Origin: CAINVV01 sp036508555
Lineage (GTDB): Bacteria; Bacteroidota; Bacteroidia; Bacteroidales; Prolixibacteraceae
NCBI GenBank assembly: GCA_036508555.1
Contig: DATCHD010000051.1
Coordinates: forward strand, 1 to 7,653
Length of the DNA: 7,653 nt
Reading direction: 5' to 3'
Of this stretch, positions 1 through 7,380 are shown in pieces. A program made the position numbers and the translations under genes. The notes beneath the pieces are model-generated. The model did not search any database. It was not told the DNA's origin and saw nothing but the letters and a program-made list of their open reading frames with translations. How positions within the stretch are numbered: position 1 is the stretch's first letter; each line of letters begins with the position of its first letter.

Positions 1-203
1 GGAAATATGGGTAATAACTGTGTATAGTCCTCTATGACAGACCCATCCATGCGTTTCAACCCCTCCTTGACACCCTCTTTCGCATTAAAGTAAACGTTGT
101 AATGAGCGGCCAGATTATGGTAAAACCTAGACAAAGCAGTGTTTTTCTGCGTAGAACATCCGGCAGCTGAAAACAATACCAATAGGAAAAAAATCCGGTA
201 CAA
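1..203 (-). CDS. PorW/SprE-like TPR lipoprotein, 5' end only (partial)
   Basis: This is the N-terminal end of a gene that continues past the left edge. The reading frame is open from a stop codon at 254-252 and contains no ATG. Possible starts are TTG at 245, 218 or 203. I chose 203 because GAGGGG lies 7 bases upstream, but TTG at 218 gives an equally good signal peptide. A short basic/hydrophobic stretch (YRIFFLLVLFSAAGC) ends in a lipobox-like Cys encoded at 158-156, so the product should be an exported lipoprotein. The mature N-terminus contains NTALSRFYHNLAAHYNVYFN, then EGLKRMD and YTQLLPIF. From memory, this pattern is typical of PorW/SprE, the TPR lipoproteins needed for type IX secretion and gliding. 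The TPR region lies outside the window. The gene is the last visible one of the minus-strand cluster, 66 bases after mrp, and gldH in the same cluster supports the assignment. Confidence 0.65.
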   Translation of the reverse strand, partial: MYRIFFLLVLFSAAGCSTQKNTALSRFYHNLAAHYNVYFNAKEGVKEGLKRMDGSVIEDYTQLLPIF

Positions 204-269
204 ACTGAATCCCCTCAAGCGATTTTGGATAAATGTGCTATACAAATTAACTCAAAATTGCCGAAAAAA

Positions 270-1361
270 TTACTTCTTGCTCACCTTTACTTTCTCGGTA
301 GGTTTAAAAAAAATGTTTCTATGCTCCAGCTGGACGATCACTTCGGAGGCCAGATTTCTGAAAGCTATCCCGGTTACATCGTTTTCGTACCAGGCAGCGG
401 GCAGGCCATTGTCTCCGCCTTCGCGGATACTCATGACCAAAGGAATCTGCGCAAGCAATGGAATTTCTAATTTTTTTGCCAACTCTTTGCCCCCGTCCTT
501 CCCGAAGATATAATACTTATTTTCAGGTAGTTCGGCAGGTGTAAACCACGACATGTTTTCGATGATTCCCAGGATGGGAACATTTATCGACTTGCTGCTA
601 AACATGGAAACCCCCTTTACAACATCCGCCAGCGCGACATCCTGCGGAGTAGTAACGATCACCGCCGCTGTAACGGCAACAGTCTGTACCAGTGTAAGAT
701 GAATATCACTGGTTCCGGGCGGCAGATCTACCAGCAAGAAATCAAGTTCTCCCCAGTTTCCTTCCATAATCAGCTGTTTCAGGGCATTGGAGGCAACCGG
801 TCCGCGCCAGATGAGCGCATCATTCTTGTTCGCAAAGAATCCGATTGAAAGAAATTTCACCCCAAACTTCTCGATGGGGACGATCCTGTTACGTCCGTCG
901 ATTTTCTCGAAATGCGGATGGGCATCCTCTTCCCCAAACATTTTCGGAATGGATGGCCCGAAAATATCCGCGTCTACCAGACCCACTCTGGCACCTTTTT
1001 TTGCAAGGGCTACTGCCAGGTTTACAGCTATCGTGGACTTTCCTACCCCACCCTTGCCAGAGGCGATAGCAACGATATTTTTAACGCCCGGAAGTACCGG
1101 CGGACTCATTCTTTTTGAACTCTTAGGCGTAACAGTTACCTCACAGTCGCTTCCGAATTCCCGTCTGATTTCATCCACACAGGCTTCAGAAACGGGACCA
1201 ATGGAAGGATCATCCTCCTGCTGAAAAACGAGTGAGAAGCTGATTCGTTTGCCGGCAATACGAATTTCCTGAACCATTTCCAGCTCAACAATGTTTTTGT
1301 CCGAACCCGGGAAGCTAATTCTCCTCAGTGTGTCAGAAATGTTTTTTGGTACAATTGCCAT
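270..1361 (-). CDS. mrp: Mrp/ApbC-family P-loop ATPase, Fe-S cluster carrier
   Basis: The 363-residue protein has the usual length and layout of bacterial Mrp (ApbC), a cytoplasmic ATPase that binds and transfers iron-sulfur clusters. Residues about 1-85 form a MIP18/DUF59-like domain. The deviant Walker A motif GKGGVGKST is at 102-110, the switch/Walker A' segment VDADIFGPS at 129-137, and Walker B with LVDLPPGTSD at 210-219. The ENMSWF segment at 268-273 is where most Mrp/Nbp35 proteins carry a CxxC that bridges the cluster at the dimer interface. Here it reads ENMSWFTPAELPENKYY with no cysteine. The only cysteines are C61 and C73, both in the N-terminal domain. From memory, the TPAELPENKYY form is common in Bacteroidota Mrp, so this looks lineage-typical rather than decayed. 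The ATG start at 1361 follows an A-rich leader 42 bases after trmB, so co-transcription is likely. Confidence 0.93.
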   Translation of the reverse strand: MAIVPKNISDTLRRISFPGSDKNIVELEMVQEIRIAGKRISFSLVFQQEDDPSIGPVSEACVDEIRREFGSDCEVTVTPKSSKRMSPPVLPGVKNIVAIASGKGGVGKSTIAVNLAVALAKKGARVGLVDADIFGPSIPKMFGEEDAHPHFEKIDGRNRIVPIEKFGVKFLSIGFFANKNDALIWRGPVASNALKQLIMEGNWGELDFLLVDLPPGTSDIHLTLVQTVAVTAAVIVTTPQDVALADVVKGVSMFSSKSINVPILGIIENMSWFTPAELPENKYYIFGKDGGKELAKKLEIPLLAQIPLVMSIREGGDNGLPAAWYENDVTGIAFRNLASEVIVQLEHRNIFFKPTEKVKVSKK

Positions 1362-1403
1362 AGATGTATGTGTTTATTTTGCTTTTTTACGATCGACGAA
1401 TGA

Positions 1404-2165
1404 TTATGTTCCGAAGGGCTCATTCCCGACTAATCTTCGGTCACGGCCGAAGCTTCTGTAATCATCCATCTCAATTTCAATCTCAGGTTCCTTCAATGGC
1501 CCGGCTTGTGGCACGAACTTCAGGTATTTGATCTTTATCCCACGGCATAACCATTGTTCCTCGTAATAAGTTTTGATTCCCAGGATGTCGTCGGCATACT
1601 CAGAAGCATAGAGATCCGTTGTCTCCACATCAATACTGAAGTGGTTTAATTGGACCAGTGCGGAAGTATAAGTGAAGAGAAAATTGCTGTCGGTTTTGAG
1701 ATGAACTACTCCGCCAGGTTTCAGGAACTTACAGTAATGAGATAATAATTTAGTGGATGTAAGACGCTTCCGAGGCTTTTTCATTTGAGGATCCGGGAAG
1801 GTAATCCAGATCTCGCTGACTTCACCGGCATCAAAGAAAGAAGGCAGCAGTTCAACATAAGTACGCAGGAAGGCTGTATTCCGCAGGCTCTTTTCGTGGG
1901 CTGCGACTGCTCCTGTCCATATCCTGGCGCCCTTGATATCGACCCCGATAAAATTCTTTTCCGGATAATTCTCTGCAAGTCCCACGGTATATTCGCCTTT
2001 CCCGCAGCCAAGCTCCAGCACAATCGGATGGTCATTTCCGAAGAATTGACTCTTCCATTTACCACGAAGATGATGAGGGCCTTTCTGTAATTCATCATAA
2101 CTAACTTCCACAACATTTGGAAGCGCCCTGATTTCGGCAAATTTGGCCAGCTTATTCTTACTCAC
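1404..2165 (-). CDS. trmB: tRNA (guanine-N7-)-methyltransferase
   Basis: The 253-residue protein is a class I SAM-dependent methyltransferase that makes m7G at position 46 in the variable loop of tRNAs. SAM motif I is ELGCGKGEY at 51-59. The acidic residue that would bind the ribose of SAM is D76 in GVDIKGAR. The family-specific motif is FPDPQMKKPRKRL at 123-135, matching the TrmB pattern FPDP(W)xKKxxxKRR. LKPGG at 148-152 and KTD at 157-159 are also typical. The start is GTG at 2165. It is supported because the resulting N-terminus KNKLAKFAEI resembles other Bacteroidota TrmB proteins, and because the gene then begins 2 bases after the gldH stop, which suggests translational coupling. The C-terminal tail after about residue 220 is acidic and then basic, and makes the protein slightly longer than E. 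coli TrmB. Confidence 0.95.
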   Translation of the reverse strand: MSKNKLAKFAEIRALPNVVEVSYDELQKGPHHLRGKWKSQFFGNDHPIVLELGCGKGEYTVGLAENYPEKNFIGVDIKGARIWTGAVAAHEKSLRNTAFLRTYVELLPSFFDAGEVSEIWITFPDPQMKKPRKRLTSTKLLSHYCKFLKPGGVVHLKTDSNFLFTYTSALVQLNHFSIDVETTDLYASEYADDILGIKTYYEEQWLCRGIKIKYLKFVPQAGPLKEPEIEIEMDDYRSFGRDRRLVGNEPFGT

Positions 2166-2167
2166 CG

Positions 2168-2662
2168 CTAATTACTTCGCTCAAGTGTGATCCCAAAATC
2201 GCGAATTCCCCTCAAGAAGCCGTCATCCGTTCTCATCCCATGCCTCACCTCAAAACGATAATATCCTGCAGCGGGGAAAAAAGTGGTCTGTTTGTATGGA
2301 TATTTCATATCGTACAGGTCGCCCAAACCATAGCCAAGCCATTTACCCTCAGGCGTTGCCAGTGATAATTCGATGGTATCATTAACGACCAGGCCTTTGG
2401 GCGGAATTATTTTGACGAATAGCCACAAATTACTGAAGGCGTATCTCCCCTCGTTTCTGACATTCAGAAACAGGTTATAGATCTTGGTGGAATCGGGCAC
2501 GGTCATATCAAATCGCAGGATTGAATCCTGGTGCCATCTAGCGCCTTTCAGCGTCTTATAATTACTGAATACGGTGTTCCTGTTGCAGGAAAACAACAAA
2601 ATTATGCCAACGAAAAGTATTCCGGAAAGGCTAAATCTCCGGATTAATCTGTGCACTGTCAT
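2168..2662 (-). CDS. gldH: GldH-like gliding-motility lipoprotein
   Basis: The 164-residue protein starts with a basic n-region (HRLIRRF) and a hydrophobic segment ending in the lipobox LFSC, so Cys26 should be the lipidated residue. The mature part matches the GldH family in length and pattern: RNEGRYAFSNLWLFVKIIPP, then DTIELSLATPEGKWLGYGLGD, and a C-terminal YYRFEVRHGMRTDDGFLRGIRD. GldH is one of the lipoproteins needed for gliding in Flavobacterium johnsoniae, where it is linked to the type IX secretion/gliding machinery. Its biochemical role is not known, and non-gliding Bacteroidota also carry it. The ATG at 2662 lies inside the 3' end of ricT (32-base overlap), and trmB starts 2 bases downstream, so expression is probably coupled to both neighbours. 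Gliding in this organism cannot be inferred from this gene alone. Confidence 0.9.
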   Translation of the reverse strand: MTVHRLIRRFSLSGILFVGIILLFSCNRNTVFSNYKTLKGARWHQDSILRFDMTVPDSTKIYNLFLNVRNEGRYAFSNLWLFVKIIPPKGLVVNDTIELSLATPEGKWLGYGLGDLYDMKYPYKQTTFFPAAGYYRFEVRHGMRTDDGFLRGIRDFGITLERSN

Positions 2663-3797
2663 GGGTAGGATTAGAAGGATTTTTGCGGGTCAGAACCGGT
2701 TTGTGCCGTTTCTTTCTCCTCGGCTTACTTGAATTTTGATCGAACCTGTCGAGGCTCTCCTGTCCAACGGAATTCTGATAAGTTGGCGCAGTATCTTCAG
2801 GAATTTCCATCACATCACCCGTCAGGTCTGGTATTTTCTTTCCGCTTCTGTTGATTCTGAGTATCTCCTTAACTTTTTCTACAGAAACGCCTATTACACC
2901 GCCCCCCTGGTAATTTTCCCTTACATACCAGAAAATGCCCTTGAAGATGTCTGCTTTCAGATAGTTGAAATTGCCCTTTTCTGTCTCAATCTGGACATTA
3001 TTTGGAGGAAAATCAAGCTGTGCATCGATGTAACAATCCAATTCATAATTCAGGCAACACTTCAGTTTGCTGCACTGACCGGCCAGTTTCTGAGGATTAA
3101 GGGAAATTTCCTGGTAACGGGCTGAGTTAGTGGTCACTGAAACAAAATTGGAAATCCATGAACTGCAGCAGAGTTCTCTTCCGCAAGGTCCAATCCCGCC
3201 GATCCTTCCTGCTTCCTGACGGGCACCGATCTGGCGCATCTCGATACGAATTCTGAAGGTATCGGCATACACTTTGATGAGCTGTCGGAAATCAACACGC
3301 TCATCTGCAATATAATAAAATATTGCCTTTGTCTTATCTCCCTGGAATTCGACGTCTCCAATTTTCATATTAAGCCGAAGGTCCTCCGCGAGCTTGCGCG
3401 CCTTCAACATGGTCTCGTGTTCAAGGGCAGTTGACTCCTCCCATTTCTGGATGTCGACAGGTTTGGCCAGGCGGTAAATTTTTCGGAGTTCACCATCCAC
3501 GAAGGTGGGTTTGTGTCTCCTCATCTGTTTCAGAACCAGGTCTCCTACCAGGGAAACCACTCCGATATCGTGACCCGGACTTGCCTCAACGGCGACAATG
3601 TCACCGGGCTTGAGGGACAGGTCGTTAACGTTGGTATAATAGTCTTTGCGGGTATTCTTAAAACGGATTTCGACAATAGCGTTTGGATTGAGGGTATTGG
3701 GCACATCATGAAGCCAGTTGTAAACATTTAGCTTGGCACAACTCCTGGAGTGAGGGGAAACCTGACATCCGAGGGCTGTTTTATGTATGGTGGTCAT
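2631..3797 (-). CDS. ricT: RicT/YaaT-like PSP1-domain iron-sulfur protein
   Basis: I start this protein at the ATG at 3797 (388 residues). The TTG at 3821 lies within a perfect promoter -7 element and is unlikely to initiate translation. The PSP1 region is clear: SPGHDIGVV at about 73-81, then DFRQLIKVYADTFRIRIEMRQIGARQEA and the cysteine motif GPCGRELCC (C205, C210, C211). It is followed by SLNPQKLAGQCSKLKCCLNYE (C242, C247, C248) and C255. In Bacillus subtilis, RicT works with RicA and RicF in a complex that holds [4Fe-4S] clusters and directs RNase Y processing. The role in Bacteroidota is not established. C11 and C20 form a reduced N-terminal cysteine cluster before the family-typical KLNVYNWL. 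The last 50 residues are a hydrophilic, basic tail that overlaps gldH. The holB-ricT order is also found in B. subtilis (holB-yaaT), so the pairing is conserved across phyla. Confidence 0.92.
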   Translation of the reverse strand: MTTIHKTALGCQVSPHSRSCAKLNVYNWLHDVPNTLNPNAIVEIRFKNTRKDYYTNVNDLSLKPGDIVAVEASPGHDIGVVSLVGDLVLKQMRRHKPTFVDGELRKIYRLAKPVDIQKWEESTALEHETMLKARKLAEDLRLNMKIGDVEFQGDKTKAIFYYIADERVDFRQLIKVYADTFRIRIEMRQIGARQEAGRIGGIGPCGRELCCSSWISNFVSVTTNSARYQEISLNPQKLAGQCSKLKCCLNYELDCYIDAQLDFPPNNVQIETEKGNFNYLKADIFKGIFWYVRENYQGGGVIGVSVEKVKEILRINRSGKKIPDLTGDVMEIPEDTAPTYQNSVGQESLDRFDQNSSKPRRKKRHKPVLTRKNPSNPTHDSAQINPEI

Positions 3798-3818
3798 TGT
3801 CAATTTTTCAGTTTTGTA

Positions 3819-3850
3819 CAAAAATAATCAATTTTCGCGGAGTTTTACAA
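3819..3850 (-). promoter_or_regulatory. Putative Bacteroidota-type promoter for ricT
   Basis: On the minus strand, TATTTTTG at 3826-3819 matches the -7 consensus TAnnTTTG exactly. A TTG at 3850-3848, the last sense codon of holB, lies 21 bases upstream and could serve as a weak -33 element. Transcription would begin about 10-16 bases before the ricT ATG at 3797, leaving a short leader. This would give ricT-gldH-trmB-mrp their own promoter inside the larger holB transcript. The consensus is established for Bacteroidota primary sigma factors; use of this site is inference. Confidence 0.5.
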
Positions 3851-4969
3851 CCTGATCAACTTGGAAACTTTAATAGCCATATCAGTGAAAATTGCCTTGG
3901 CATTCCCGTTGGAAGCAACATCTCTGAGTGATTTTTCAAATTCGGTAAACAAGTGGATCACATTTTTTTCCTGGATAAAAGGGGCAAATTTACTGGCAAA
4001 TTTCTCTTCATTTTCATCCATGGTGACAAGATCCGGTTGCCGGAAATTGGCCATGAAATTTTCACGGGTAAACTCACTGCAATACCTTAAGAAACTGATC
4101 TGCCTGGTTCGGCCAATGGCCGACAGTTCATCCGCCCAGGCGAGAAGATCTGGCAACTTCCTGGAATAACCGTACCTCATGAGTGCCGCATATTGCAGGT
4201 GGTTGTATTTTCTAACCTCATCATCCAGTAAAAATTCTTCTGCCAGAATATAATTCCCGTTGGCGATTCTAGCCACTACAGCCGGATTATTTCCTCCGAT
4301 GGATGGATGATTTGACAGTGCTTCGGCAAGGTCCTTTTCATTGATTTTCGGAAGGCGGATGGTCTGGCATCGCGACCTAATGGTACTCAGTAGTTTCTGC
4401 TCCTCCTCCGTTACCAGGATGAAGATGGTATTGGCTGGCGGCTCTTCCAGAATCTTCAGAATCTTGTTGGCGCAGGTCGCATTCATGGTCTCCGGAAGCC
4501 AAATCAGGGAAACCTTATATTCCGCTTCGTACGATTTCTTGTTGAGTTTTTGTATAATCTCTGAGGCTTCATCGACATAGATCATCCCCTGTTTATTCTC
4601 TTCAGCGATGTATTGGTTCCATCTTTCGTAAAGCGGATACGGATTGGCCAGGAAGAACTCCCTCCATTTGGGCAGATAATCGGTACTGGTGGGTTTTGTC
4701 AGCGAAGAAGTCTTAATGACCGGGAAAGTAAAATGCAGATCAGGGTGGATCAGCTTCCTGTATTTGAGGCAGGAGCTGCAGACACCGCAGGAATCGTATT
4801 CGGTCTTGTTTTTACAGTTCAGGTATTGTCCAAAGGCCAGAGCAAGACCAAGTTTTCCGTTCCCGTGAGGACCAATCAACAGGATGGCATGAGGAACGCG
4901 ATGTTCCCTGGCTAACTGAATCAAAAGCTCTTTGGTCGGATTTTGTCCGATTACTTCCTTAAACTGCAT
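3845..4969 (-). CDS. holB: DNA polymerase III subunit delta'
   Basis: The 374-residue protein is the delta' subunit of the clamp loader, an AAA+-type protein that acts with DnaX and delta to load the sliding clamp. The N-terminus FKEVIGQNPTKELL is the usual box II of this group. The P-loop-like segment GPHGNGKL is at 33-40: the lysine is kept but the following Thr/Ser is replaced by Leu. That fits delta', which in E. coli does not bind ATP. Four cysteines at 52, 61, 64 and 67 (CGVCSSC) form the standard zinc module. LEEPPANTIFIL is at about 174-185 and the SRC motif (arginine finger, RSRCQ) at 198-202. The C-terminal part is weakly conserved, as expected. An ATG start at 4969 with a likely promoter upstream makes this the first gene of the minus-strand cluster. 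The stop lies 47 bases before the ricT ATG. Confidence 0.93.
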   Translation of the reverse strand: MQFKEVIGQNPTKELLIQLAREHRVPHAILLIGPHGNGKLGLALAFGQYLNCKNKTEYDSCGVCSSCLKYRKLIHPDLHFTFPVIKTSSLTKPTSTDYLPKWREFFLANPYPLYERWNQYIAEENKQGMIYVDEASEIIQKLNKKSYEAEYKVSLIWLPETMNATCANKILKILEEPPANTIFILVTEEEQKLLSTIRSRCQTIRLPKINEKDLAEALSNHPSIGGNNPAVVARIANGNYILAEEFLLDDEVRKYNHLQYAALMRYGYSRKLPDLLAWADELSAIGRTRQISFLRYCSEFTRENFMANFRQPDLVTMDENEEKFASKFAPFIQEKNVIHLFTEFEKSLRDVASNGNAKAIFTDMAIKVSKLIRL

Positions 4970-5011
4970 AACGGTTTGTAGACATATAATTTATACTTGC
5001 TGCTTACTTCC

Positions 5012-5019
5012 CAAAAGTA
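5012..5019 (-). promoter_or_regulatory. Putative -7 promoter element for holB
   Basis: On the minus strand, TACTTTTG at 5019-5012 matches the Bacteroidota -7 consensus TAnnTTTG exactly. It sits 42 bases before the holB ATG, implying a leader of roughly 35 bases. I see no convincing TTTG -33 element at the usual 19-21 base distance upstream, so this rests on one element plus its position at the head of the operon. Confidence 0.5.
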
Positions 5020-5114
5020 AAAAATTTTGCTAACACCGTGGCGACCCCTAACTGTCTGCCTCCGAATTAGTAAAAAATTAACAATGTAAAGGAGCTTATC
5101 AAACAGATATCCAC

Positions 5115-5122
5115 TATCTTTG
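5115..5122 (+). promoter_or_regulatory. Putative -7 promoter element for pgk
   Basis: TATCTTTG matches the Bacteroidota -7 consensus TAnnTTTG exactly and lies 29 bases before the pgk ATG, implying a leader of about 20-25 bases. No clear -33 TTTG is visible. Together with the oppositely oriented element about 95 bases to the left, it makes 4970-5151 a divergent promoter region. Confidence 0.55.
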
Positions 5123-5151
5123 GATTTTCCATAAAATTTAATTACAACGAT

Positions 5152-6345
5152 ATGCAGACGATTGAAACTTATAACTTTTCAGGCAAAAAAGCCTTAATCA
5201 GAGTTGACTTCAATGTTCCGCTCAACGAACAATTCGAAATTACCGATGATACCCGAATGACTGCCGCATTACCTACCATCAAGACAATTCTTGAAAAAGG
5301 TGGAGCAGTCATCCTCATGTCACACCTGGGTCGACCCAAAAAAGGCCCTGAAGATAAATTTTCGATGAGGCATCTGGTTCCGCACCTCAGTAAAATTCTG
5401 GGTGGGAAGGCTATTAAGATGGCTCCGGATTGTATTGGAGAGGCAACAAAAGCTATGGCTTCCGCCTTGAAAACAGGTGAAATTCTGGTTCTGGAAAATC
5501 TCCGTTTTCATCCTGAAGAGGAGGGTGGAGATGAAGCTTTTGCTGGTCAGTTAGCTGAACTTGGCGACTGCTGGGTCAATGATGCATTCGGTACTGCTCA
5601 CAGGGCTCACGCATCTACTGCCGTAATTGCCAAATTTTTCCCTAACGACAAAATGTTCGGGTTGTTGGTAGCCAGCGAAATTGCGAGCCTCGATAAGGTT
5701 CTGAAAGCTCCGCAGCGTCCTTTTACAGCCATCATGGGGGGTTCAAAAGTCTCTTCGAAGATCACCATCATCGAAAACCTGCTGAACTCAGTAGATCATC
5801 TGATCATTGGCGGCGGCATGACTTACACCTTCGTGAAGGCCCAGGGCGGAAAAATCGGAAGTTCCATTTGCGAGGACGATTATCTTGAACTCGCAAAAAA
5901 CATTTTGGTGAAGGCCAAAGAAAAGGGTGTACAGCTTCACTTTGCAGTGGATGTTGTTGAAGCAGATGCATTCGCGGAAACCGCCAACACCAAGGTGGTT
6001 AGTTCTTTTGCCATCGATGACAACTGGTCCGGTCTGGATGTCGGTCCGGAAACCATCAAAATTTTCAGCAAAGTGATCGGTGATTCCAAAACGATTCTCT
6101 GGAATGGTCCGGTCGGTGTTTTCGAGATGGAGAAATTTGCCGTGGGGACCAGGGCCATTGGCGATGCCATCGTTAAAGCTACCGCAAATGGTGCCTTCTC
6201 CCTGGTGGGTGGTGGTGATTCAGTCGCGGCCGTCAACCAATTCGGCATTGCAGACAAAGTTTCTTATATTTCCACTGCAGGCGGCGCCATGCTCGAATAC
6301 CTCGAAGGCCGTGTGCTGCCCGGTATCGCTGCTGTTCAGGAATAG
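5152..6345 (+). CDS. pgk: Phosphoglycerate kinase
   Basis: The 397-residue protein has the standard length of bacterial Pgk, the cytoplasmic glycolytic enzyme that transfers phosphate from 1,3-bisphosphoglycerate to ADP. The signature RVDFNVPLN is at 17-25, and the substrate-binding segment SHLGRP at 57-62. LENLRFHPEE follows at 114-123, NDAFGTAHRAHAST at 143-156, GGSKVSSK at 196-203, and WNGPVGVFE at 317-325. The nucleotide-binding loop GGGDS is at 353-357 and STAGGAMLE at 374-382. All these motifs are intact. The ATG at 5152 is the natural start: it follows an AT-rich leader, and the N-terminus QTIETYNFSGKKALIRVDFN fits the family. The gene is transcribed divergently from holB, and a lipid-kinase gene follows after 7 bases, probably in the same transcript. 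Confidence 0.98.
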   Translation: MQTIETYNFSGKKALIRVDFNVPLNEQFEITDDTRMTAALPTIKTILEKGGAVILMSHLGRPKKGPEDKFSMRHLVPHLSKILGGKAIKMAPDCIGEATKAMASALKTGEILVLENLRFHPEEEGGDEAFAGQLAELGDCWVNDAFGTAHRAHASTAVIAKFFPNDKMFGLLVASEIASLDKVLKAPQRPFTAIMGGSKVSSKITIIENLLNSVDHLIIGGGMTYTFVKAQGGKIGSSICEDDYLELAKNILVKAKEKGVQLHFAVDVVEADAFAETANTKVVSSFAIDDNWSGLDVGPETIKIFSKVIGDSKTILWNGPVGVFEMEKFAVGTRAIGDAIVKATANGAFSLVGGGDSVAAVNQFGIADKVSYISTAGGAMLEYLEGRVLPGIAAVQE

Positions 6346-6352
6346 CTTATTT

Positions 6353-7336
6353 ATGGAAATTCTCTGGCAGGTCATATTGAATCCTCATGCAGGCGGTGGG
6401 AAAGGAGCCCATGACCAAAGTAAAATCGAACAGCTGCTGAAGCAGTCGGAGATCAGATACAAGCTCGTCCTATCACAGTATCCGGGCCATGCCATTGAAA
6501 TGACAAGGGCGCTCGTCAACAATGGTGAGACGCATCTAATCGTTGCTGGAGGAGACGGGACGCTTAACGAAGTGGTGAACGGAATTTTTCTGGCCGACCG
6601 GCAGGTTGCCAGCCAGATTACCCTGGGCATGGTACCTGTCGGAACAGGCAACGACTGGATAAAGACTTTTGGAATCCCTGACAACTATCAGAAAGCCATC
6701 GACATCATTAAGGAGTATAAGACTGTTTTGCAGGATGTAGGCGAAATCACCTGCCTGATCAGGGGTAAGACTACCAGGAGGTTTTTCGTGAACATCGCTG
6801 GGTTCGGTTTCGATGCCCTGGTAACCAGGAATGCCAATGCATTAAAATTCAAGGGAATAACCGGAATAAGGGTATATATTCAGAGTCTGTTTTCGGGGTA
6901 CGTCAATTACAGAAGCCGTAATACAACGATCACAATTGATGATACGGCACTGGTTGTCAACCTCTTCAGCGCAAGCATCGGTTTAGGGAAATTCAACGGA
7001 GGCGGGATGATGCAGGTACCCGAAGCCAATCCGCTTAAGGGACTCTTTCACCTCACCATTATTCGCAAAATAGGAATCTGGGGCATTCTGACCAACTTCA
7101 AGGGACTCTACTCGGGAGAGTTCGTCCGCGACTACAGGGTATCGACCCATACCGGAAAATTAATCGCCATTTCTTCCGGCTCTCCCCTGCCGGGGGAAGC
7201 CGATGGGGAAACACTTGGTGCCGGCGCCTTCAGGGTAGACATTATTGCACACCGGCTGAAAGTTATTTACGGGTCGGACAAATTCCTTGGCGAAATCTCT
7301 CCTGAAACCGGCGATTCTAATGAAGGACGATTCTGA
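6353..7336 (+). CDS. Diacylglycerol kinase-family lipid kinase (YegS/DgkB-like)
   Basis: The 327-residue protein belongs to the DAGK catalytic-domain family (YegS/DgkB/BmrU type), soluble enzymes that use ATP to phosphorylate lipid substrates at the membrane. The N-terminus VILNPHAGGGKG at 7-18 is the family's nucleotide-contact segment. The signature GGDGTLNE is at 66-73, VPVGTGNDW at 94-102, and the second-domain segment FVNIAGFGFDA at 145-155. NGGGMMQVPEANP is at 215-227, and the C-terminal DGE at 284-286 probably supplies the catalytic base. Where most relatives read DDGLFDV, this protein reads KGLFHL (229-234), so two conserved acidic residues are missing. I chose the ATG at 6353 because the frame upstream of it only runs out of phase through pgk. 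Lipid specificity (diacylglycerol or another lipid) cannot be read from the sequence, so I give no symbol. It is probably co-transcribed with pgk. Confidence 0.9.
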   Translation: MEILWQVILNPHAGGGKGAHDQSKIEQLLKQSEIRYKLVLSQYPGHAIEMTRALVNNGETHLIVAGGDGTLNEVVNGIFLADRQVASQITLGMVPVGTGNDWIKTFGIPDNYQKAIDIIKEYKTVLQDVGEITCLIRGKTTRRFFVNIAGFGFDALVTRNANALKFKGITGIRVYIQSLFSGYVNYRSRNTTITIDDTALVVNLFSASIGLGKFNGGGMMQVPEANPLKGLFHLTIIRKIGIWGILTNFKGLYSGEFVRDYRVSTHTGKLIAISSGSPLPGEADGETLGAGAFRVDIIAHRLKVIYGSDKFLGEISPETGDSNEGRF

Positions 7337-7380
7337 ATCGGCCTGCACAAGGGGCGAGCTGGTGGCCGGGATACATTCCG

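Noticed and set aside
243..250. TTAATTTG as a -7 promoter element for the left-edge lipoprotein gene
   Set aside because: It has one mismatch at the key second base, and no -33 element is visible. Read-through from mrp is sufficient.
139..513. Plus-strand open frames across 139-513
   Set aside because: They lie antisense to the porW/sprE-like gene start and the mrp 3' end and show no protein-family features.
787..1224. 145-codon plus-strand open frame
   Set aside because: It is antisense to the conserved Mrp ATPase domain and is a composition shadow.
3798..3821. TTG start giving ricT eight extra residues
   Set aside because: The TTG is the end of a perfect TAnnTTTG promoter element, and an ATG at 3797 gives a family-like N-terminus.
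6080..6352. A 91-codon upstream extension of the lipid-kinase frame
   Set aside because: It runs out of frame through the conserved 3' half of pgk and has no similarity to kinase N-termini. The family N-terminus begins at the ATG at 6353.
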